From: an uncultured Brachyspira sp.
GTDB lineage: Bacteria > Spirochaetota > Brachyspiria > Brachyspirales > Brachyspiraceae
Length of the DNA stretch: 64,000 nucleotides
Assembly: GCF_949287625.1 (NCBI RefSeq)
Contig: NZ_CASEGO010000003.1
Coordinates: 10,183 to 74,182, forward strand
Reading direction: 5' to 3'
Shown here in pieces: positions 44,606 to 54,048 of this stretch (positions within the stretch are counted from its first letter, which is position 1; each line of letters begins with the position of its first letter). The notes under the pieces were generated by a model. That model saw only the letters and a list, made by a program, of their open reading frames with translations. It ran no database searches and was not told where the DNA came from. Both the position numbers and the translations under genes were made by a program.

Positions 44606-46894
44606 ATGTATAAATATAAACCCAAAAATAAAGAAGAGTTAAAAACATTAATAGAAGATAATAATGTATATTTAGGTGATATTGATACTTCTTTAATAAC
44701 TGATATGTCATATTTATTTAGGAAAACTAATAGAAAAGAATATTCAGGTATAGAGAATTGGAATACAGAAAATGTTATTAATATGGAATCTATGTTTGCA
44801 GGTTTAAGTCAATTTAATGAGCCTTTATATAAATGGGATACTTCAAAAGTGAATAATATGATAGGAATGTTTTTTTCTTGTAAGGAATTTAATCAGGATA
44901 TTAATAGTTGGAATGTATCTAATGTTACAAATATGGCTAATATGTTCTGTTTATGTGAAAAATTTAATCAGGCTTTATATAAATGGAATGTTTCTAATGT
45001 TGAAAATATGATTTCTATGTTTGCTGGTGCTTATAATTTTAATAAGTCTTTAAATGATTGGGATATTTCAAATGTAAAATATATGCTTTCTATGTTTAAT
45101 GGGGCAGGAAGTTTTAACAAGCCTTTAAATAAATGGAATACTGTAAAATTAGAAAGTATGTCTTATATATTTTATAAGGCATTAATGTTTAATCAGGATT
45201 TATCCAATTGGAATTTAGATAATGTGTCAGATTTAGATTTTGCATTTGAAGAAACATCACTAAAAAAGAATAATAAAATCCCTATACAATTTATAATTGC
45301 AGAATATGTAACGGCGAAGAATAAATCATCAAAGATTAAGCAGTTTGAAATAATAAAAAATAATGTAAAAGAGGCATATAAAAGCATTATTAACTATGAT
45401 AATAAAATATATGCTGATTTTAGAATAATGCTTGAAAATGAATTTTATAGAGAATTAACAGACTTAAAAACGAATAATAATGAAGTATTAAATTTTAGTA
45501 ATATAGAAGATATAGAAAATTTTGTGAATTATGATAAGAAAAATAATACAAAATTAAAGTTCATTGATGATATAATCAAAGAAAAAGAAATAAAAGTTTT
45601 TAGTAAAGATAAATCAAAAAATATAGATGTAAAAATAATAAAGTATATTTATTTAGAATATTTTAATTTAAAAAAATATATTTATAAAATACAAAGTCTT
45701 GATAATATAATTAATTTTCTTGATGAAGATAGTTTTAAAAATTGTATAAGAGAAATATATATTAATTCTCAAAAAGATGTTTCTACTTTAGTTTGCGGTG
45801 TATATGCTGATGATAATATGTTAATTGAGATGTACAATAGAGAAAATAGTTCTTTATTGTTTATGAGGATTTTAGCATTGCATACAGACAGTAAATTTGC
45901 TTTAAGTTTATTATATAATGTTTTTGCTAGACATAGAAAAGCTTCAATTAAAAAAGAGGCTGTTAACTTATTAAACTCTATTGCTGAAAAAATGAATTTA
46001 GAATTATATGAATTAGGTTTCAAATTGGTATATGATTTCGGATTTGATAAAAGGGTAGAGAAAATCATAGAAGTAAATGATAATAAATATAAAATCTCTC
46101 TTAAAAATAATAATGCTGTAGAATTGTTTGATATTAATAATAAAAAAGAATTAAAATCAATACCGAAATACTTTCCTGAAAATATAAAAGAAGAAATAAA
46201 GCATATTAGAAAAGAGATTCCAAATATACTAAAGAGCCAGAATTATAATTTGATAAAAATTTTAATAAGCGGTAAGAAATATAATTATAAATTTTGGAAA
46301 GATATTTTTATTGATAATCCTATAATGAATAAATATGCATATAGTTTAATTTGGAATTTATATGATGAAAATATGAATTTTAAAACTTCTTTCAGATATT
46401 TAGGCGACAGCAGTTATACTGATTGCAATGATAATAATGTTGTTATAGATGAAAATTGTTATATTAATTTATCCAGCATATTTGAATTAACTAAAGAAGA
46501 TATTTCAAAATGGAAAATACATTTAAATGATTATGATATATCACAGCCTATAAATCAGTTTCCAATTATCAATATTGATACTTCAGATTTCAATAAAGTA
46601 ATAGAAAAGCTTCAAAACATAGAAATAGTTTATTCCAGTTTGAAAGCATTTGCAAGCAGATATTCTATGAATGTTATTTATGAATATTCAGAGAGTATAT
46701 TTTATTTTGAAGATTTTAAAAAAGATAAATTTACTATAAAGATTAAATTTGACGAATATGTTAATAATGGAGATATTGTTAAAATTAATATATCATTTTA
46801 CAATATAGAAAATAAAACAGTTGATAATAGATTTATATATTATATACTTGTTTTGATGATAAGTGATTTTAAAAAAGAAGAACTTTTTTATTAA
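44606..46894 (+). CDS. DUF285 (BspA-like) repeats fused to a DUF4132-like domain
   Basis: 762 aa with no signal peptide. Residues about 1-210 consist of seven or so 24-residue repeats of the form WxxSNVxNMxxMFxxxxxFNxxLxxW, typical of the DUF285 surface-repeat family. The middle (about 215-560) is Lys/Asn-rich and helical. The C-terminal part (about 560-760) contains ISKWKIHLNDYDISQPINQF, matching the core of DUF4132, a domain often found in WGR/MolR-type proteins. The missing secretion signal is odd for DUF285. It starts 22 nt after scpA with a weak ribosome binding site. Two further genes follow closely. Function unknown. Confidence 0.75.
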   Translation: MYKYKPKNKEELKTLIEDNNVYLGDIDTSLITDMSYLFRKTNRKEYSGIENWNTENVINMESMFAGLSQFNEPLYKWDTSKVNNMIGMFFSCKEFNQDINSWNVSNVTNMANMFCLCEKFNQALYKWNVSNVENMISMFAGAYNFNKSLNDWDISNVKYMLSMFNGAGSFNKPLNKWNTVKLESMSYIFYKALMFNQDLSNWNLDNVSDLDFAFEETSLKKNNKIPIQFIIAEYVTAKNKSSKIKQFEIIKNNVKEAYKSIINYDNKIYADFRIMLENEFYRELTDLKTNNNEVLNFSNIEDIENFVNYDKKNNTKLKFIDDIIKEKEIKVFSKDKSKNIDVKIIKYIYLEYFNLKKYIYKIQSLDNIINFLDEDSFKNCIREIYINSQKDVSTLVCGVYADDNMLIEMYNRENSSLLFMRILALHTDSKFALSLLYNVFARHRKASIKKEAVNLLNSIAEKMNLELYELGFKLVYDFGFDKRVEKIIEVNDNKYKISLKNNNAVELFDINNKKELKSIPKYFPENIKEEIKHIRKEIPNILKSQNYNLIKILISGKKYNYKFWKDIFIDNPIMNKYAYSLIWNLYDENMNFKTSFRYLGDSSYTDCNDNNVVIDENCYINLSSIFELTKEDISKWKIHLNDYDISQPINQFPIINIDTSDFNKVIEKLQNIEIVYSSLKAFASRYSMNVIYEYSESIFYFEDFKKDKFTIKIKFDEYVNNGDIVKINISFYNIENKTVDNRFIYYILVLMISDFKKEELFY

Positions 46895-46916
46895 ATAATC
46901 ATTTAGGATTTTAATC

Positions 46917-47414
46917 GTGTATAAACCAAACAATAAAATAGAATTAAGAAGTTTGATAGAAAATAGTAATATATATTTAGGCGATATTGATACTTCTTTA
47001 ATAACTGATATGTCTATGCTTTTTGATAAACCCAATTTTGCATGTTTTGAGGGTTCTTACAGCGAATATGAGGATTATAATGTAAGGGCTGATTTTTCAG
47101 GTATAGAGAAATGGGACACTTCTAATGTTGTAACAATGAAATCTATGTTTCATAATGCAGCCAATTTTAATGTATGTATTAATGATTGGAATGTGTGTAA
47201 TGTTACTGATATGAGTTATATGTTTTACGGAGCTAGTAGTTTCAATATGCCTTTGTATAAATGGGATATAAGCAATGTACAAAATATGTGCAGTATGTTT
47301 AAGAATGCTGTTAGTTTTAATCAGAATTTAGATGCTTGGAAAGTAAGCGAGGATACTTATACAAAAGATATGTTTATAAATACAAATTTAACTGAAAGTC
47401 CTAAATGGTACTGA
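46917..47414 (+). CDS. Short DUF285 (BspA-like) repeat protein
   Basis: 165 aa from a GTG with AGGA 9 nt upstream. It has about four DUF285 repeats (GIEKWDTSNVVTMKSMFHNA, DWNVCNVTDMSYMFYGA, KWDISNVQNMCSMFKNA). Its N-terminal capping segment almost equals that of the preceding gene: 32 consecutive nt are identical (44678-44709 and 46983-47014). No signal peptide and no C-terminal DUF4132 part. It looks like a duplicated stand-alone N-terminal half. Confidence 0.75.
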   Translation: MYKPNNKIELRSLIENSNIYLGDIDTSLITDMSMLFDKPNFACFEGSYSEYEDYNVRADFSGIEKWDTSNVVTMKSMFHNAANFNVCINDWNVCNVTDMSYMFYGASSFNMPLYKWDISNVQNMCSMFKNAVSFNQNLDAWKVSEDTYTKDMFINTNLTESPKWY

Positions 47415-47445
47415 TAAGTTTTAAAAAAATTATGAGGTTTTATGA

Positions 47446-48519
47446 ATGACAGATTTATTATATAGTATTTTGCATAGTGAATATTTTATTTTGATTATTT
47501 TTCTTATTATTTTAATTATTATTTTCAAATATTTAATGAAAAATAAATACTGTCCTTATTTTTATATAAAAGATATAACTTTTACTATACTTAAAGATAA
47601 TATTAATAATATATATATTTACTGTAGTAGATTTGAAAATATCGATGAGGGCATTCACTATTTGTATAAGGGTAAAATATTTATAAATAATTCTGTATTA
47701 TCTGGTATTTATGAGATTGCAGGAAACAGCAAAAAAATTGAAGTTTTTGATTATGATGCTACTGAAGAAGAGTTTATAACTTTAAACAGAATAAATATTG
47801 CAGAAATAAATTTAAAAAATAATAGTATTTCAAAAATTGAATATGATATGTATATTAATGGTAAAAAAATAGAAGGTATTTTTAAAATAATTAATGAACC
47901 TAAAATAAATATAAAAAATTTCAATATATGCGGATTTAAATATTTAAAAACTAATGACAGAGGATTAACTGTAACAATTCTTAATCATTTATTTAATTTC
48001 TATTATGCTTCTATAGCTAATAAAGAAAAAATAAACTTTGATATTAACGGCGAATATAATTTTTCAGAAGATTTCAAATATAAAAAAGAAAAAGAGCTTT
48101 CTGATGAAGTTAGTTCATTTTTAAAACAATTTTCTACTTATGAACTAAAACAATATTTTATAAAGATTAAGGATTTATACGCATTTAATATATTATACTT
48201 AGATGAAAAAACTATTTGTATATATAAAAGAATTACTCAAGTAGAAGAAGATAAAAAAATTACAATTAATAATATTTCTCTTATTTATGATTTGAACAGT
48301 CAAAAATTAATAAGTTCTTCTTTTAAAGACTTAGTAAATAATTCTAATGATATTTTAAAAAACTATAATTATTCTAATAATGATAATTTAATATTTATTA
48401 TAACGGATATTGGTATTGTAGTTATGTCTGATAATGGTTATGAAAAGATATTTATTTCTTTAGATGATTTAAAAGACTATGTAAATAAAGATCATTATTT
48501 GGCTTATTTGTTTAATTAA
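47446..48519 (+). CDS. Membrane-anchored protein of unknown function
   Basis: 357 aa. One strong N-terminal membrane helix (ILIIFLIILIIIFKYLM) is followed by a large hydrophilic, probably beta-rich domain facing one side of the membrane. Segments include IYCSRFENIDEGIHYLYKGK and YEKIFISLDDLKDYVNKDH. No family is recognised. A GAGG ribosome binding site precedes the ATG by 8 nt. It lies 31 nt after the DUF285 gene, so the three genes form a probable operon. Confidence 0.6.
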   Translation: MTDLLYSILHSEYFILIIFLIILIIIFKYLMKNKYCPYFYIKDITFTILKDNINNIYIYCSRFENIDEGIHYLYKGKIFINNSVLSGIYEIAGNSKKIEVFDYDATEEEFITLNRINIAEINLKNNSISKIEYDMYINGKKIEGIFKIINEPKINIKNFNICGFKYLKTNDRGLTVTILNHLFNFYYASIANKEKINFDINGEYNFSEDFKYKKEKELSDEVSSFLKQFSTYELKQYFIKIKDLYAFNILYLDEKTICIYKRITQVEEDKKITINNISLIYDLNSQKLISSSFKDLVNNSNDILKNYNYSNNDNLIFIITDIGIVVMSDNGYEKIFISLDDLKDYVNKDHYLAYLFN

Positions 48520-48601
48520 TTTTTTATATTATTGTTTTTTTTCATTAATTGATTTATTATTAACATAATTATTATAATATTCTTTTTTGAAGGAAAATAT
48601 T

Positions 48602-49633
48602 TTGAGAACAATAAGACTTGATATAGAAACTAGGGAAAAAGCTTTTTTATCTCCAGCTGCAGCATTTTCATCTGAAAGCAAAGGAACAGTATACCCAAGA
48701 GAAAAAGATGATATAAGAACAATTTATATGCAAGACAGAGACAGAATAGTACACAGTGAATATTTTAGGCGTCTTAAAGATAAGGCACAAGTTATAATGC
48801 TTTCAGTAGGAGATTTCAGAACTAGGCTAACACATACACTTGAAGTTATGCAGATAGCAAGAAGTATAGCGAGGGCATTAAGACTTAATGAAGATTTAAC
48901 AGAGGCTATTGCATTTGGTCATGATTTGGGACATTCTCCATTCGGACATGCTGGAGAGAAGGCTATATCAAAGTATTTTAAAGGTTTTCATCATTCTTCT
49001 CATTCTTTAAGAGTAGTTGAGCATTTAGAAAAAGGCAAGGGGCTTAATTTAAGTTTTGAAGTAAGAGACGGAATTATAAAGCATACAAAAGGAAAAAACG
49101 GAAAACTTATTGCTGACTCTTCAGGTCCTTCCACTAATGAGGGTATGATTGTAAGGATATCAGATACTATAGCATATGCCAATCATGATGTTGATGATGC
49201 TATTCGATACGGACTTCTTAAATATGAGGATTTACCAAAGGATATTGTTAAAGTATTAGGCACTACATACGGAGAGAGGGCGGATACTATGATTATGGGT
49301 GTAATAGAAGCAAGTATGGAGAAGATGGAAATAGATATTGATGAGAAAGTTTTAAAGGCTATTAATGATTTAAGGGCTTTTATGTTTAAAACTGTTTATG
49401 AAAGTAAGGCTATACTTGAAGATGTAGAGAGGGTTAATAGAATTATATCTACTATATTTGAATATTTGTTAAAACATAAGGAAATAATAGAAGAAGATAA
49501 TTTATTTAAAAAAGCGGATATTCCTTATAAAAGCGATGAAGAGCTTGTAAAAGATTATGTAGCTCATCTTACAGATTCGGAGGCTGTAAGTTTGCATAAA
49601 AAAATTACATATGGGAAACTTAATTATATTTAA
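48602..49633 (+). CDS. Deoxyguanosinetriphosphate triphosphohydrolase-like protein
   Basis: 343 aa from a TTG that stands 8 nt after AAGGA; another in-frame TTG at 48587 overlaps that site. HD-domain metal ligands are visible: RLKDKAQVIM, RLTHTLEVMQIARSIARAL (His) and AFGHDLGHSPFGHAGE (HD). This is the dGTPase-like (type 2) layout, enzymes that cleave dNTPs to deoxynucleoside and triphosphate. Substrate choice among dNTPs is not predictable. It begins about 80 bp after the unknown membrane gene, with TTGATT/TATAAT-like sequence between. Confidence 0.9.
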   Translation: MRTIRLDIETREKAFLSPAAAFSSESKGTVYPREKDDIRTIYMQDRDRIVHSEYFRRLKDKAQVIMLSVGDFRTRLTHTLEVMQIARSIARALRLNEDLTEAIAFGHDLGHSPFGHAGEKAISKYFKGFHHSSHSLRVVEHLEKGKGLNLSFEVRDGIIKHTKGKNGKLIADSSGPSTNEGMIVRISDTIAYANHDVDDAIRYGLLKYEDLPKDIVKVLGTTYGERADTMIMGVIEASMEKMEIDIDEKVLKAINDLRAFMFKTVYESKAILEDVERVNRIISTIFEYLLKHKEIIEEDNLFKKADIPYKSDEELVKDYVAHLTDSEAVSLHKKITYGKLNYI

Positions 49634-49692
49634 ATAAAGCAATAATTGAAATAAAAACAATCTGTAATTATTTTATTATTAAGGAATTATAA

Positions 49693-51051
49693 ATGATTAA
49701 ATTTGTTTTAGTTGGTGCAGGAAGTGCACAATTCGGATGCGATATGCTTGGAGATATTTTCTCTACAAAATCATTAGAAGGCTCTCATATAACATTACTT
49801 GATATTAACCCTAATGCTTTAAAAAAAGTTTATGATTATGTTAAAAGTTTTATAGAAACAAATAAATTAAATTTTACTGTTGATGCGACTACAGAAAGAA
49901 AAGAAGCTTTTAAAAATGCTGACTTTATTATAAGTTCGATAGAAGTGGGAGATAGATTTTTATTATGGGATCAAGATTGGAAAATACCTATGCAGTATGG
50001 TATTCATCAGGTTTATGGAGAAAATGGAGGAGCTGGAGGAGTATTTCACTCTTTAAGAATTATACCCCATGTGCTTGATATAGTAAAAGATGCTATTGAT
50101 ATATGTCCTAATGCTTATATATTTAATTTTTCTAATCCTATGACTGCTATATGTACTGCTGTAAAAAGAGCTTATCCAGATGCCAAGTTTATAGGTATGT
50201 GCCATGAAATAGGCTGGCTTCATAAATGGCTTCCAAAAATTCTTAGAATGAATTATGAATCTTTGGACATTAAAGCTGGCGGATTAAATCATTTCAGCTG
50301 TTTACTAGAAATAAAAGATAAAAAAAGCGGAAAAGATTTGTACCCTGATGTATTAAAAAATGCTTATGGTTATTTTGAACATGAAGTAGGGTATAGTGAT
50401 TTATTAAAATATGCTAAAGAAAATAACAGCTTTTCAAAAACAGAAAACTTTGATCATTCAATAGAAGAAAAACTCAAAGGCGAGTTTATATGGGCAGACA
50501 GAAGACTTTTAAAAGTGATATTAGACAATTATAAACTTTTACCTATAACAGTAGACAGTCATTTCGGTGAATATATAGCTTGGGCTTGGGACGTTTCAGA
50601 TCATAGAGGTATATTAGATTTTTATGAATTATACAGAACTGTACTTTCTAAAGCTGAGCCTAAAATAGAACTAATAGTAAAAGAAAGAGCTTCAAGCATA
50701 ATTGATGCCATAGTTACAGGCAATAGTTATACAGAAGAGGCTGTAAATATTTTAAATGACGGATTAATAGAAGATTTACCTAACTGGATAGCTGTAGAAG
50801 TACCTGCGGTTATTAGTAAAAATAAAGTTGAGGGTGTAAAACTTAATAATGTACCTAAAGGATTTTTATCGCTTTTAAGAAACTATGTAAGTGTGTATGA
50901 TTTAACTGCTGAAGCTGCTATACATAAAAAAAGAGAATATGCTGTGCAGGCTATACTTGCTAACCCAGTTGTGAATGTATGCAAAAATACTGAAGATATG
51001 CTTGATACTATGATATCCTGTCAGAAACCTTATTTAGATTATTTAAAATAA
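49693..51051 (+). CDS. Glycoside hydrolase family 4 (NAD-dependent alpha-galactosidase/glucosidase type)
   Basis: 452 aa. NAD-binding KFVLVGAGSAQFG at the N-terminus, NFSNPMTAICTAV, and the metal-binding Cys and His in IGMCHEIGW and GGLNHFSCLLE. GH4 enzymes use NAD and a divalent metal in a redox-assisted cleavage. The length and motifs fit the AglA/MelA branch, but alpha-glucosidase, alpha-galactosidase and alpha-galacturonidase are hard to separate by eye. AAGGAA ribosome binding site; a terminator follows. No transporter gene is next to it. Confidence 0.88.
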   Translation: MIKFVLVGAGSAQFGCDMLGDIFSTKSLEGSHITLLDINPNALKKVYDYVKSFIETNKLNFTVDATTERKEAFKNADFIISSIEVGDRFLLWDQDWKIPMQYGIHQVYGENGGAGGVFHSLRIIPHVLDIVKDAIDICPNAYIFNFSNPMTAICTAVKRAYPDAKFIGMCHEIGWLHKWLPKILRMNYESLDIKAGGLNHFSCLLEIKDKKSGKDLYPDVLKNAYGYFEHEVGYSDLLKYAKENNSFSKTENFDHSIEEKLKGEFIWADRRLLKVILDNYKLLPITVDSHFGEYIAWAWDVSDHRGILDFYELYRTVLSKAEPKIELIVKERASSIIDAIVTGNSYTEEAVNILNDGLIEDLPNWIAVEVPAVISKNKVEGVKLNNVPKGFLSLLRNYVSVYDLTAEAAIHKKREYAVQAILANPVVNVCKNTEDMLDTMISCQKPYLDYLK

Positions 51052-51080
51052 TTTTTAATAATTAAATATTAAAAAATTAA

Positions 51081-51117
51081 TTAAGTCCTATAATATTATT
51101 ATAGGGCTTAATTTTTA
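51081..51117 (+). terminator. Rho-independent terminator after the GH4 gene
   Basis: TTAAGTCCTATAAT (51081-51094) pairs with ATTATAGGGCTTAA (51098-51111), one T-G pair, followed by TTTTT. Confidence 0.85.
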
Positions 51118-51243
51118 TTAAAAAATTAAAATATTCTTAATATATTTATTTTTAAACTATGTTAATAATTTTAAATATATTATTTATAATTAGCTCTAAG
51201 TACTTTGCAAAACTACGCTTTTTTATGTTTAGTCATGTATATT

Positions 51244-51553
51244 AGACTTGTTTCAAAAGTACTTGACAATATTAACTTTAAAATTATTTAATCTTAAATC
51301 ATAAAATACAATGTTTTATATGTTGTATAATTTCTTATGTTTTATATGTTGTATAATTTCTTATTTTAGTATATAAAGATGCAGTCCTTTTGCTTCTCGC
51401 CGCAGGCGTACTTCGTATGGGGTACCACCGAGTAGGTGCCTTGCCTACAGCACGCAGAGCGGACGGCAAAAGAAGTTGGGGTGTGGCACGACTGTGTGCT
51501 TCGCAGGGCTAGTCCCCACAATTAATAAATAAATTTAGTTTTGAAACAAGTCT
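51244..51553. repeat. Intergenic repeat element, copy E4, with its own terminal inverted repeats
   Basis: A 310-bp element bounded by a perfect 15-bp inverted repeat: AGACTTGTTTCAAAA (51244-51258) and its complement at 51539-51553. The ends differ from E1/E2/E5, but the core is the same family: ATGCAGTCCTTTTGC at 51381 and GGCAAAAGAAGTTGGGGT at about 51467. In between lies a long, G+C-rich, hairpin-prone loop with CGCCGCAGGCG and GCCTTGCCTACAGCACGC. This and the rest of the 576-bp gap hold no supported gene. Confidence 0.7.
51311..51362. repeat. 26-bp tandem duplication inside element E4
   Basis: Two exact head-to-tail copies of a 26-bp unit starting ATGTTTTATATGTTG, at 51311-51336 and 51337-51362. 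A likely replication-slippage product. Confidence 0.85.
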
Positions 51554-51627
51554 ATTGTATAAATGAAGTGTATTTTATTTAATAATTAAAAAGATTTTAA
51601 TTAAGTTTTAGTATGTGTCAATCAGTA

Positions 51628-53628
51628 CTATTTATTTTCTGGTCTTAAAGATGCTTTTAAATTTGAGAAAAACTCCTCTTCATTCATAGCCATTTCTTCA
51701 GGCAGATTTTTACTCATCTCTTCTAAAAATACTGAAGGAGTGCATTCTACTTTTTTTCCCATTTTTGTTCTGCTTCTGCAATAGGTTAGAGTTAAATGTT
51801 TTTTAGCCCTTGTCATAGCAACATAACAAAGACGCCTTTCTTCTTCTATTCCCATTTCATCAGATGAGCTTTTATGATGAGGCATAATACCGTCTTCCAT
51901 ACCGCATATATAAACATAAGGAAACTCAAGTCCCTTAGCAGCATGTATACTCATAAGCATAATACCTTTCTTTTTTTCATCTTCATCATTTTGCTCTTCT
52001 ATACTCATAAGAAGTATTCTGTCTAAATAATTTTTTAAAGTAGCATTTTTATTAGACTTTTCATATTCAAGTATGCCGTTCATAAGAGATTCAACATTTT
52101 CCATTTTTTTAGCTCCCTGCTCTTTGGTATCGCTGGAGTTTAATACTTCATTATGATATGCTATAACATCTAAAAACTTATTTATGTTTTCGTATAGTTT
52201 AGGACGTTCAATATCATTTTTATCAACAGTAAACAAATTATGATAATGCTCTATAATCTCAAGAAAATCTTTTATACCAGCTTTTGCTTTAGGCGAAATG
52301 TCTTCCATACTCTCATAATTAAGCAAAGTTTGATATAAAGATACTCCGTTTTTTATACTTGTTCCATTAAGATTATTTATAGCAACAGCTCCTATTCCTC
52401 TTTTAGGTATATTTATAACTCTAAGAAGAGAAACCTCATCTTCAGGATTAACAAACAAATTAAGATATGCTAATATATCCTTAATCTCTTTACGTTCATA
52501 AAATTGAAAAGCTCCAACTACTGTATAAGGAAGTCCCCTAAGTCTGAAAGCCTCTTCAAAAAGTCTCGACTGAGCATTCATTCTAAAAAGAACAGCAAAG
52601 TCTTCATAATTTAATCTTTTACTTATAGAATAATTAATAATAGAATCTGCTACAAACTGAGCCTCTTCTCTTTCATCTTCGCATGGCATTATCGTAGGCG
52701 GTATTCCTTCATCGCCTTCTGCTACAACTTCTTTATTTTTTCTTTGAGTATTATTGCTTATTACAGAATGTGCTGCTTCAAGTATAGCCTTTGTACTTCT
52801 ATAATTTTTTGTAAGAGTTACTATTTTAGCATCAGGATACTCATTTTCAAAAGAAAGTATATTTGATACATCAGCACCTCTAAATGCATATATACTCTGA
52901 TCATCATCACCAACAACAGCAATATTTCTATATTTTGATGCTAGAAGGCTTGTAAGTTTATACTGTGCAAAATTAGTGTCCTGATATTCATCAACCATAA
53001 TATATCTGAATCTTTCCTGATATTTATTAAGAACCTCTGGAAACTCTATATATAAATCTATTGTTAGGTTAATAAGATCATTAAAATCAACAGCATTATA
53101 TCCTTTTAAATAATTTTGATAAACCTCATATACTCTTTTTGCTTGTTTTTCGAGATCATCATGAGGCTCTACTTCATAAGGCTTCATCAAATTATTTTTA
53201 TATCTGTCAATATACCAAGCAAATAGATTTTCATCATAATTGAGAGTATTAATCTTTATTTCTCTTAAAATATTACGTATAAGAGTTCTGCTGTCAGATG
53301 AAGAATATATACTAAAATTATTTTTATATCCCAATTTTTCAATATCGCCTTTTAATACCCTTACGCAGAATGAGTGAAAGGTGCTTACTACTAATTGTTT
53401 CGGTTTTTCTTTTAATAGTTTTGTTATACGCTCACGCATTTCTGAAGCTGCTTTATTTGTGAATGTAACAGCGAGTATCTGACTAGGAAGTACTCCATGT
53501 TTTATTAAATAAGCTATTCTCTCTGTAATAACTCTAGTTTTTCCGCTTCCAGCCCCTGCTAATGCAAGTAATGGACCGTTTATATGTTCTACTGCCTGTC
53601 TTTGTTCTTCATTTAACATTAATGCCAT
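51628..53628 (-). CDS. pcrA: UvrD/PcrA-type ATP-dependent DNA helicase
   Basis: 666 aa. Superfamily 1A 3'-5' helicase for repair and removal of RecA filaments. Motifs in order: EEQRQAVEHINGPLLALAG (Q motif), GAGSGKTRVI (I), VVSTFHSFCVRVL, VDEYQDTN (II), VGDDDQSIYAFRGAD (III), TKNYRSTKAIL (IV), MSIHAAKGLEFPYVY (V) and YVAMTRAKKHLTL (VI). Slightly shorter than the usual 720-740 aa because the C-terminal polymerase-binding tail is reduced. UvrD versus PcrA naming is arbitrary here. Repeat elements flank it on both sides. Confidence 0.95.
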   Translation of the reverse strand: MALMLNEEQRQAVEHINGPLLALAGAGSGKTRVITERIAYLIKHGVLPSQILAVTFTNKAASEMRERITKLLKEKPKQLVVSTFHSFCVRVLKGDIEKLGYKNNFSIYSSSDSRTLIRNILREIKINTLNYDENLFAWYIDRYKNNLMKPYEVEPHDDLEKQAKRVYEVYQNYLKGYNAVDFNDLINLTIDLYIEFPEVLNKYQERFRYIMVDEYQDTNFAQYKLTSLLASKYRNIAVVGDDDQSIYAFRGADVSNILSFENEYPDAKIVTLTKNYRSTKAILEAAHSVISNNTQRKNKEVVAEGDEGIPPTIMPCEDEREEAQFVADSIINYSISKRLNYEDFAVLFRMNAQSRLFEEAFRLRGLPYTVVGAFQFYERKEIKDILAYLNLFVNPEDEVSLLRVINIPKRGIGAVAINNLNGTSIKNGVSLYQTLLNYESMEDISPKAKAGIKDFLEIIEHYHNLFTVDKNDIERPKLYENINKFLDVIAYHNEVLNSSDTKEQGAKKMENVESLMNGILEYEKSNKNATLKNYLDRILLMSIEEQNDEDEKKKGIMLMSIHAAKGLEFPYVYICGMEDGIMPHHKSSSDEMGIEEERRLCYVAMTRAKKHLTLTYCRSRTKMGKKVECTPSVFLEEMSKNLPEEMAMNEEEFFSNLKASLRPENK

Positions 53629-53730
53629 AATTTTTATTTCCTCTCATTTTGAGGAATTATTATATACCATATTGAAATAATGTAAAATTCTTAATGAGTA
53701 GATTTTTCAATATTTATGATTTATTTTTTT

Positions 53731-53756
53731 ACAAACTATAGTTGTTTAGGTATATA
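53731..53756. repeat. Solo terminal repeat adjoining element E5
   Basis: ACAAACTATAGTTGTTTAGG leads into TATATA. It is the exact reverse complement of the left end of E2 (13741-13767). It abuts the left end of E5 and is not matched by a core of its own. Confidence 0.65.
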
Positions 53757-54023
53757 CTGGAACAACTTTATTTTGTTAACTGATGCACATTATATAGAAT
53801 TATCAACTTTTTGACGCATAAAAAAGTTACAAAAAACGCAAGTATTAGAACTTTATATTTTAGATATATGTATTAAATGTATGGTATAACCCAAATTTAT
53901 ACTAAAAATGCAGTTCTTTCGCCTGCCTACGGCACGGACAGCGTCACAAAAGAAGTGAGGGGCATGAAAATATTTTAAATTAAAAAAATTAATTTTGACA
54001 AATTGTAATTGTTTATGTACATA
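53751..54023. repeat. MITE-like intergenic repeat element, copy E5
   Basis: 273 bp, TATATACTGGAACAAC at the left and TTGACAAATTGTAATTG then TTATGTACATA at the right, inverted. The left half is nearly collinear with E1 (shared ACATTATATAGAATTATC and AAAAAGTT segments). The core begins ATGCAGTTCTTTCGCC and has a G+C-rich loop (GCCTGCCTACGGCACGG), then CACAAAAGAAGTGAGGGG. With flanking AT-rich sequence it fills the 420-bp gap between the HPr-like gene and pcrA. No gene is supported there. Confidence 0.75.
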
Positions 54024-54048
54024 TTAAACAATAAATATATGATAAAAA

